A stretch of DNA of 32,109 nucleotides from Porticoccaceae bacterium (GTDB lineage: Bacteria; Pseudomonadota; Gammaproteobacteria; Pseudomonadales; Porticoccaceae), in assembly GCA_023228865.1 (NCBI GenBank), contig JALOAH010000053.1, positions 1 through 32,109 of the forward strand, given 5' to 3'. Positions within the stretch are counted from its first letter, which is position 1, and the number at the start of each line of letters is the position of its first letter. The notes beneath the pieces were generated by a model. That model did not search any database. It saw only the letters and a list, made by a program, of their open reading frames with translations, and was not told the DNA's origin. Made by a program: the position numbers and the translations under genes. This document shows, one piece after another, positions 26,964-32,109 of this stretch.

Positions 26964-27257
26964 AATATCTCCTCACTCAAATTTGAGCTGCGGGCAACAA
27001 CGACACAAAAACTTGCGCAAAAAAACAAATCTGTCTTTTTTTGCATAAACAGATAATTAAGCGGCAAATTCTCTGTCAACCCATCGATATTGTCAACCAA
27101 AATACCATACCAAAGAGTACTACTCAGACACTAAGCGCTCAAAGGCTTGCCGTCGCGACAGCAAGTACCGCCAACACCCACCATGCAGGGAACATCGCCC
27201 GGCAACGCCTGCGTCGCCTCGAGAAAAAACATTGCCAGCGCTTTTCCCTCGAGCCGT
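26964..27257. other. Intergenic region upstream of TetR gene
   Basis: Nearly 300 bases between the TetR gene and the tRNA promoter. CTCAAATTTGAG (26976-26987) is a perfect palindrome 12 bases before the TetR start and is a candidate autoregulatory operator. ATCTGT and ACAGAT form a second spaced dyad (around 27028-27055). Open frames on both strands here lack start signals and one crosses the tRNA gene, so I do not call them. Confidence 0.4.
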
Positions 27258-27286
27258 TTTACATCTCGAGCCGCAATCAGTAAAAT
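27258..27286 (+). promoter_or_regulatory. Promoter of tRNA-Arg
   Basis: TTTACA (27258-27263) and TAAAAT (27281-27286) are spaced by 17 bases, placing the transcription start about nine bases before the tRNA. Confidence 0.65.
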
Positions 27287-27301
27287 CCTCGGCTCGCTCA
27301 A

Positions 27302-27378
27302 GTCCCCGTGGCGCAGCTGGATAGCGCGGCCCCCTCCTAAGGGGCAGGTCAGAGGTTCAAATCCTCTCGGGGACGCCA
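27302..27378 (+). tRNA. tRNA-Arg (anticodon CCT)
   Basis: A complete 77-nt cloverleaf with encoded CCA. The acceptor stem GTCCCCG pairs with CGGGGAC. The D arm GCGC/GCGC, an anticodon stem GCCCC/GGGGC around CTCCTAA (anticodon CCT, reading AGG), and the T arm AGAGG-TTCAAAT-CCTCT are all present. No integrase or duplicated 3' end is seen nearby, so the tRNA is not an evident integration site. Confidence 0.97.
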
Positions 27379-27517
27379 ATTTTGCCGGAAATCATTCCCA
27401 ACTTGACAGGTATCTGGCTCAGAACCCCTCTGAACCGGGAAACAGGGTCGGCAGCAAATTGTGATCGCGCTGAATGACTGTCAAGCCTTTTAGACCTTAC
27501 AAAAGCCAGGCTTGAAA

Positions 27518-27679
27518 ATGTCGTGGTATCGTCGCCTAGGTAACCTGGCAACCCGTTTCGGCGTTTTTTTGCCATGGTTACGGCGCTGGAGAAATTCCCG
27601 CAGAGACTATCTTCTTCCGCTTAGCCAGCGAACAATAACTAATATTTCTTGTCTAACGGCCATCGAACGCTTACATTGA
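27518..27679 (+). CDS. Small basic DUF1127-like protein (candidate)
   Basis: A 53-codon frame. The C-terminal two thirds, WLRRWRNSRRDYLLPLSQRTITNI then AIER, resemble the DUF1127 (YjiS) pattern 'RRWR..RR...L..L..R.L.DIG......IER', with NIS in place of the usual DIG. AGG lies eight bases before the ATG. The protein is rich in Arg. DUF1127 proteins are small, often stress- or phosphate-related and RNA-binding in alphaproteobacteria. Here function is not claimed. The call rests on motif likeness and could be chance. Confidence 0.35.
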   Translation: MSWYRRLGNLATRFGVFLPWLRRWRNSRRDYLLPLSQRTITNISCLTAIERLH

Positions 27680-27711
27680 TCCGGCATCTTCCACCAAACC
27701 TGTAGGGCTAT

Positions 27712-28404
27712 ATGCATCAGATTCAACAACCCAAATTGGCCTGTTATTTTTCCGTTGTCGCCCTGCTTCTGGGTTCATTATTTCTGGCCGGATGTGCGTC
27801 CGTCGTGCGCACAGATGTTAATTCATTCCTAACCCCGGATTTTTCTACCCAGGGAACCTCGATCGCTGTCGTACCCTCAGACCCCCAGTTCGAAAACTCC
27901 CTCGAATTCAAGCACTACCAATTCAAGCTTGAAGAAAAGCTCCGCCAACAGGGATTTGTGGTTAATACCAGCAAGGGGGACGCCCGCTACCTGGCAAAAC
28001 TTGGCTACCATATCAACGACGGCGAAACCAAGGTGGAGTCCTATCCTGTTTCGGGTCATACCGGCTTTGATCCGGTTTTTTATACAACGGTGGTGCGCAA
28101 TAAGGACGGTTCTTCCTCCTATGTTCGCAGCGCCCATTGGGTGCCGACCTACGGCATCGTTGGCAGCCAGACCCGCTCCTACACCAACTTCACAACTCTG
28201 ATAACCATAGATATTGTTGACCAGCAGCAGGTTGTTGACGACAAAGCCACCAAGGTTTATGAAGTCAAAGCCCGCAGCGAGGGCTCCTGCGGAGTTGTAT
28301 CCCGAATCTTCGATGAGATGCTGGCGGCTATTTTTAGCAATTTCCCCGGCGAGAATAACCGTGTCGAAAGGATCAGCGTCAAAGCCAATATGGATTGCTA
28401 TTAA
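27712..28404 (+). CDS. Lipoprotein, DUF4136-like
   Basis: A 230-residue predicted lipoprotein with a signal peptide and the lipobox LAGC (Cys at about residue 28). The mature part begins SVVRTDVNSF, continues with a TSIAVVPSDPQ strand and a helix EFKHYQFKLEEKLRQQGF. It then has ARYLAKLGYHI and paired beta strands, a layout like DUF4136 proteins of the outer membrane or periplasm. The biochemical role is unknown. The ATG is at 27712 with a poor ribosome site. It converges on the YcbB-type L,D-transpeptidase. Confidence 0.75.
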   Translation: MHQIQQPKLACYFSVVALLLGSLFLAGCASVVRTDVNSFLTPDFSTQGTSIAVVPSDPQFENSLEFKHYQFKLEEKLRQQGFVVNTSKGDARYLAKLGYHINDGETKVESYPVSGHTGFDPVFYTTVVRNKDGSSSYVRSAHWVPTYGIVGSQTRSYTNFTTLITIDIVDQQQVVDDKATKVYEVKARSEGSCGVVSRIFDEMLAAIFSNFPGENNRVERISVKANMDCY

Positions 28405-28446
28405 ACCGAAAGTTTTCCCGGTTGCCAGCCCCCGGATTCTGTGGTT

Positions 28447-28546
28447 TTGAGTGTGCTTGTGGACGCAAACGCTGCCATAACAGCATCTGCGCGCAAATCT
28501 GGCGAGATCAAGCGAAAAGCAGACCCGATAGCAAACGGTTACCGAG
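28447..28546 (+). repeat. Interspersed repeat, copy 2
   Basis: A diverged copy of 3360-3479 in the same orientation, shorter by two indels. It lies between two convergent genes. Its right end (GTTACCGAG) overlaps the last codons of the L,D-transpeptidase gene, so the final arginine and TAA stop of that gene are encoded inside the repeat. The 22-bp terminal repeats seen around copy 1 are not found here. Confidence 0.65.
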
Positions 28547-30170
28547 GTCTTTCAAGCAACCGCAACAACCTCTCGTCCTCAACATAGATGTCTGGGCGAT
28601 AGCGTATTGCCCCCTCATCATTCGCCTCTGCAGTCCAATAAAGCATCAGAATATCCACCGGGCGGGGCACATTAAGATTGCGGGTTTTCCCCGATGCCCT
28701 AACCGCGCTGAAGGTGCTCAACACCTGCTGGCTGGCATCACTGAAAAAAAGCTCTGTAAGTTCCATGGCATGCTCGACCCTGACACATCCGGAACTGTAA
28801 AACCGCCCGGGGGTTGCAAACAGATGCCGATTGGGGGTGTCGTGAAGGTAAACAGCAAAAGGGTTGGGAAATCGGATCGCCACCAACCCCAAGGCACTGT
28901 CAGCACCGGAATCCTGGCGCAAAACGATGGCTCCCGGATTGTTCCAGTTTATTTTGCTGGGGTCGAGAATCTGGCCTTCTCTGCTGAAGACGCGAATATG
29001 GTTTTTTTGCAGGTAGGCAGGATCCTTGCGTATTTCCGGAAGCTTGTCGTGGCGAAAAATGGTCGGCGGGACTGTCCAGTTCGGATTGAGGGTGACATGG
29101 GTGATTGTGGTTTTGAGCCCCGGGGTTTTCCTGGTTGGCCTGCCCACCTGGGCAAGAGCCGACCACACCACCTGCCCGTCCCGGTAATACGCGAGCCTGG
29201 CACCGGCAATATCCACCAATAACAGGTCAGTGCTCATTTCCCTGGCCAGCCAGCGCATTCTTTCGAGATTGACGCGAATTTTTGCCAGCAGCTGCCGGGG
29301 ACTTAGGCTGAGTGCCGCCAGGGTATTTTTCCCGACAATACCGTCTACAACCAGGCCGTATTGGCGCTGAAATTCAGTGACGGCGCCCCTTAATTGCGGA
29401 TCAAAAATCTCCGCATCATCCGCCTCCCCTGTGGGAAGAAAGTCCTGCTCATAAAGGCGCATCCGCAGCAGCCGCACACGAGCATCCCTGTCGCCCTCCG
29501 CCAAACTCGCGCCAGCGGGCACGCTAGTCCAGCTTTCTGGCAATGAGATTGCGGCCTGCCTATAGGCCTTTCGCAGATTTTGATATTGGGGCAACGTTGG
29601 CCGTGCTTCTGAAAATGCCGCCCCGATGCCAGCCACGCCAGCGGCAATCCGGTCGTGAAAAATTCGCTGATCCGCAGCGTTTTTCTCCTTTTCCTCGAAC
29701 CAGATAAATCCGGCTTTTTGCGGATTAACCCGACCAAAGGCCAAATCGTGGAGCGCGCTAATAAAACTATAGCTGGCCAGTATACTGTCACAGTCAGACA
29801 GCTGGCCACCAGCGGCAAGATTACTGGCGAAACCGAGTAACTGCGGGAGAAAATAATGTTCAGGGTCAAGACCATCTTCTGCCAAGGCAGCCACTTCAAT
29901 CCCCAGTTCAGCCAGAGAACCAGGTCGGCGCCAAAGTCCGGCATTTTCAACAGCCCACAGGCCATCGACAAAAAGGGGGGGCACAGAGGGCAGACTGGCG
30001 CATTGTTGGCTGAGTTTTTGTAGCTTATTTACAGGAGAATTGTCAGGATTTTCAGCAGCGCTTCGTTCCGCGATTTTTTTTGGCGGCATCTCAACTTCGG
30101 CAGTGGCCATAACAGAAGTTACGGACATTAGCAGCCATAAAAGAGACACGCCTGTATATTTTTTAAACAA
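28539..30170 (-). CDS. L,D-transpeptidase, YcbB/LdtD type
   Basis: A 543-residue periplasmic enzyme that forms 3-3 cross-links in peptidoglycan. It has a signal segment (MFKKYTGVSLLWLLMSVTSVMATA). A long N-terminal domain comes next, then a peptidoglycan-binding module (FQRQYGLVVDGIVGKNTLAAL). The YkuD domain carries the catalytic block HDTPNRHLF...SSGCVRVEH (Cys nucleophile). It begins at TTG 30168-30170 with AAAAGG eight bases upstream. A GTG at 30207-30209 is possible but would put charged residues before the signal peptide. It is divergent from a second L,D-transpeptidase gene, with a shared 110-base control region. Confidence 0.9.
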   Translation of the reverse strand: MFKKYTGVSLLWLLMSVTSVMATAEVEMPPKKIAERSAAENPDNSPVNKLQKLSQQCASLPSVPPLFVDGLWAVENAGLWRRPGSLAELGIEVAALAEDGLDPEHYFLPQLLGFASNLAAGGQLSDCDSILASYSFISALHDLAFGRVNPQKAGFIWFEEKEKNAADQRIFHDRIAAGVAGIGAAFSEARPTLPQYQNLRKAYRQAAISLPESWTSVPAGASLAEGDRDARVRLLRMRLYEQDFLPTGEADDAEIFDPQLRGAVTEFQRQYGLVVDGIVGKNTLAALSLSPRQLLAKIRVNLERMRWLAREMSTDLLLVDIAGARLAYYRDGQVVWSALAQVGRPTRKTPGLKTTITHVTLNPNWTVPPTIFRHDKLPEIRKDPAYLQKNHIRVFSREGQILDPSKINWNNPGAIVLRQDSGADSALGLVAIRFPNPFAVYLHDTPNRHLFATPGRFYSSGCVRVEHAMELTELFFSDASQQVLSTFSAVRASGKTRNLNVPRPVDILMLYWTAEANDEGAIRYRPDIYVEDERLLRLLERPR

Positions 30171-30197
30171 TACTTTTTCCTTTTCAGCAATCCTTGC

Positions 30198-30203
30198 TAG
30201 AAT
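30198..30203 (+). promoter_or_regulatory. Extended -10 promoter of the plus-strand L,D-transpeptidase
   Basis: TGCTAGAAT forms an extended -10 element about 78 bases before the GTG start. A 6-bp dyad CCGGAA/TTCCGG (30228-30249) lies in the leader. Confidence 0.4.
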
Positions 30204-30280
30204 GACCACAACAATTTTAGGACAATACCGGAAAAATCATTCATTCCGGACGTACCAAGAACTACCAAGGGGAATTCATA

Positions 30281-31015
30281 GTGACGATAAAAACACGCCT
30301 GATAAAGGCCATACGCACATCTTTATGCCTGATCATCCCTATGTCAGCGCCCGTTTTCAGTATAGCAGCTAGCCTCGACGATAATCGCCTCTTTCAAAAG
30401 CTTTCCCGTTCTGCCCCCGATCTCAAAACCAAAGTTCTTAAAAATGCCCTGCAGGCCGCTCGCTGTGCCGTTACCCAGGGAGTCGATGCGCCAGCCAAGC
30501 TCGCCGTCATCGATTATTCCCTGCCCTCCACCGAAAAGCGGCTGTGGATTTTTGATATTCACAGGGGTCGGTTGCTGCTGCAGGATCTTGTCGCCCACGG
30601 GCGGCGCTCCGGAGAGCTCACGGCCACGACGTTTTCAAATCGAGAAGGCAGTCACCAATCCAGCATCGGTCTTTTCAGAGGCCATGAAAGCTACAGCGGC
30701 AAACATGGCTATTCTCTGCGCCTTGACGGCCTCGAGCCCGGCATCAACGACAATGCGCGAAACCGGGCGATTGTCATTCATGGCGCCGATTATGTTGACC
30801 CAACCTGGATTGATCGTCAGGGTCGAATTGGCCGCAGCCTGGGCTGCCCCGCCGTCAGGCGCGAGATTGCCAAACAGGTGGTGGACAACCTCAAGGATGG
30901 CCAGTTGGTTTTCAGCTATTATCCCGACCAAGACTGGCTAAACTCATCCAGTTTTCTCAACTGTGACAAAGGCAAAATCGTCTCGCAGCAAAGTGTTAGC
31001 GACGGCAACAGTTAG
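30281..31015 (+). CDS. Murein L,D-transpeptidase catalytic domain protein (YkuD-like)
   Basis: A 244-residue exported protein. It has a signal segment (about residues 10-30) and a helical stretch of about 40 residues. The catalytic domain has IVIHGADYVDP and GRIGRSLGCPAV (Cys nucleophile, His from the IHG motif). This form lacks the peptidoglycan-binding module of YcbB-type enzymes and belongs to the compact 'murein L,D-transpeptidase catalytic domain' group. The start is GTG with AGGGGA seven bases upstream. Its TAG stop lies inside the TTAG duplicated by the neighbouring MITE-like element. Confidence 0.88.
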   Translation: MTIKTRLIKAIRTSLCLIIPMSAPVFSIAASLDDNRLFQKLSRSAPDLKTKVLKNALQAARCAVTQGVDAPAKLAVIDYSLPSTEKRLWIFDIHRGRLLLQDLVAHGRRSGELTATTFSNREGSHQSSIGLFRGHESYSGKHGYSLRLDGLEPGINDNARNRAIVIHGADYVDPTWIDRQGRIGRSLGCPAVRREIAKQVVDNLKDGQLVFSYYPDQDWLNSSSFLNCDKGKIVSQQSVSDGNS

Positions 31016-31128
31016 GGAAATTCTGATTAATGTCATTCCCGCGCAGGCGGGAATCTATAATTGATTGATTTTCTGGACTCCCGCCTGCGCGGGAGTGACG
31101 AAAACAGAATTAATCAGAGTTTCCTTAG
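31012..31128. mobile_element. 109-bp MITE-like element with TTAG target duplication
   Basis: The element proper is 31016-31124. Its ends are GGAAATTCTGATTAAT and, in inverse, GGAAACTCTGATTAAT: 16 bases with one mismatch. TTAG flanks it on both sides (31012-31015 and 31125-31128). The interior is an imperfect hairpin of 23-24 bp arms (TCCCGCGCAGGCGGGA at 31037-31052 and its counterpart near 31078-31094). It encodes no protein. A four-base YTAR duplication is known for the IS5 family, so it may be mobilised by such a transposase. That last step is inference. Confidence 0.8.
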
Positions 31129-31207
31129 CTCAATACCACAGACCCGGTGGCAGGGCTGAAAACCTTGCCACCCCCATACCATTGAATTAAAAAATACCCA
31201 TCCGGCT

Positions 31208-32109
31208 TTAGCCTTCCTTGCCAAAGGGCTTAAAAATCAGAATCAACTTGGGCAGCAACGCCAGCGCTCCCAGCAGAGCCACCAGCATGGCCACGCCTGT
31301 CAATAAGCCGAAGTAGATGGATGGAATAAAATTGGACAGGGTGAGGATGGAAAAACCAGCGATGATGATCACCGAGGTGTAGTACATGGCCTTGCCGATG
31401 GAGCCGTGGGCGCGGTGCATGGTGGCCATATAATTGCGATCCTCCTGAAACTCGGCTTTAAAGCGGTGGATATAGTGAATGGTGTCATCCACACCTATAC
31501 CCACGGTGATTGCGGCTATGGTAATGGTCATCATATCCAAAGGCACACCCGCAAGTCCCATACCGCCGAGAACCGCACAGGCCGCCAATATGTTGGGGGT
31601 AATCGCAATCAGAGATATGCTCAGGGAGCGGAACAGCACCAGAAACATCAGCATAATGCCGAGAAAAACAGCCCCGAGGGTAAGAATCTGGGATTTATAG
31701 AGACTTTGCAGCATATTGTTATAAAGCACCATCAACCCGGAAAAACGGTACTCGTCTTTCTCAAGCCCCATTTCAGTCTGGATAAACTGGTCAATCTGGT
31801 TGAGCAAATCCGCGCGCTTCAAGTCGGAGGCGGTTTCCACCGTGCGCATACTGATTCGCGTTTCTCCCTTGCTGTCATCCAGATAGGGAGCTATCAGAAA
31901 ATTGTTAATTTCCGGCGACAGGGTTTGGCGCATAAAGGCCAGTTCAAAGTCATTCATGCGGTGGCCAGTGAGTTGATTGGCGGCATGAAAAGCAGTTACC
32001 AGAGAGCTGACCTTGCCAATTTCGGGAAGGGATTCCAGATAATTGTGGAGAACCTCCAGCTCTTCCAAACCGGCGCGGGTAAACCAGTAACTCTGGAGCG
32101 CTTGCCCAT
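31208..32109 (-). CDS. RND/MMPL superfamily exporter, C-terminal part
   Basis: At least 300 residues, open to the window edge, so the N-terminal part is missing. A periplasmic domain (about the first 120 visible residues) is followed by five membrane helices (near ILTLGAVFLGIMLMFLVLF, LSISLIAITPNILAACAVL, DMMTITIAAITVGIGVDD, YYTSVIIIAGFSILTLSNF, FGLLTGVAMLVALLGALALL). GVDDTIHYIHRF is the helix-4 signature of RND permeases with Asp pairs for proton transfer. The hydrophobic-lipid exporter group (MMPL, HpnN-like or Patched-like) is likely. The substrate is unknown. No adaptor or outer-membrane partner is visible in the window. Confidence 0.85.
   Translation of the reverse strand, partial: GQALQSYWFTRAGLEELEVLHNYLESLPEIGKVSSLVTAFHAANQLTGHRMNDFELAFMRQTLSPEINNFLIAPYLDDSKGETRISMRTVETASDLKRADLLNQIDQFIQTEMGLEKDEYRFSGLMVLYNNMLQSLYKSQILTLGAVFLGIMLMFLVLFRSLSISLIAITPNILAACAVLGGMGLAGVPLDMMTITIAAITVGIGVDDTIHYIHRFKAEFQEDRNYMATMHRAHGSIGKAMYYTSVIIIAGFSILTLSNFIPSIYFGLLTGVAMLVALLGALALLPKLILIFKPFGKEG

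Noticed and set aside
27131..27379. An 82-codon minus-strand frame
   Set aside because: It reads through the tRNA-Arg gene and its promoter. The stretch beginning MASPRGFEPLTCPLG is a familiar artefact of tRNA antisense translation.
27302..27711. tRNA-Arg as an integration site for a genomic island
   Set aside because: No integrase and no second copy of the tRNA 3' end were found in the following sequence. Neighbouring genes look native.

Overview
The window looks like ordinary chromosome from a free-living, probably marine or aquatic gammaproteobacterium. The evidence is the run of 4.5S RNA, dnaX, ybaB, recR, rnd, ycgL and ycgN in an order known from Pseudomonas and its relatives, plus RF3, TrhP/YegQ, MltD, a YcbB-type L,D-transpeptidase and a large TonB-dependent receptor. 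No phage, integrase, CRISPR array, defence island or biosynthetic cluster is visible. The species cannot be named from sequence alone.

Layout. Bases 1-3300: the tail of a CoA-binding protein, a small two-helix membrane protein, an SDR oxidoreductase and an exported succinylglutamate desuccinylase/aspartoacylase-like protein. Bases 3300-4400: a 249-bp element with perfect terminal inverted repeats, then a cold-shock protein with its terminator, long leader and promoter. Bases 4400-9400: dienelactone hydrolase, class I glutamine amidotransferase, VOC protein, PlsC-like acyltransferase, RF3 and a solitary CbiM-like permease. Bases 9760-11640: a 626-residue lipoprotein whose central domain resembles a C39-like peptidase without its catalytic residues, followed by a very strong terminator hairpin.

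Bases 11870-17560 are a minus-strand housekeeping block for DNA replication, recombination and RNA turnover: 4.5S RNA with its own promoter, dnaX with an apparent programmed -1 frameshift site, ybaB, recR, rnd, ycgL, ycgN and a small membrane protein. Bases 17650-21620: a NUDIX hydrolase, a flavin reductase, a decayed TetR gene, trhP and a membrane-anchored J-domain protein. Bases 21600-27000: MltD, a TonB-dependent receptor and a TetR regulator. Bases 27258-27680: tRNA-Arg(CCT) with its promoter and a small DUF1127-like ORF. Bases 27700-32109: a DUF4136-like lipoprotein, two divergent L,D-transpeptidases and the C-terminal part of an RND/MMPL exporter that runs off the edge.

Several genes concern the envelope (MltD, two L,D-transpeptidases, lipoproteins, TonB receptor, RND exporter). 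The strongest non-gene signals are three short repeat elements, all between convergent genes. One is a MITE-like 109-bp unit whose TTAG target duplication contains the stop codon of an L,D-transpeptidase gene. Another supplies the stop codon of the second L,D-transpeptidase. I found no convincing novel multi-gene system. The most original leads are the repeat elements, the dnaX recoding signal and the apparent pseudo-peptidase lipoprotein.
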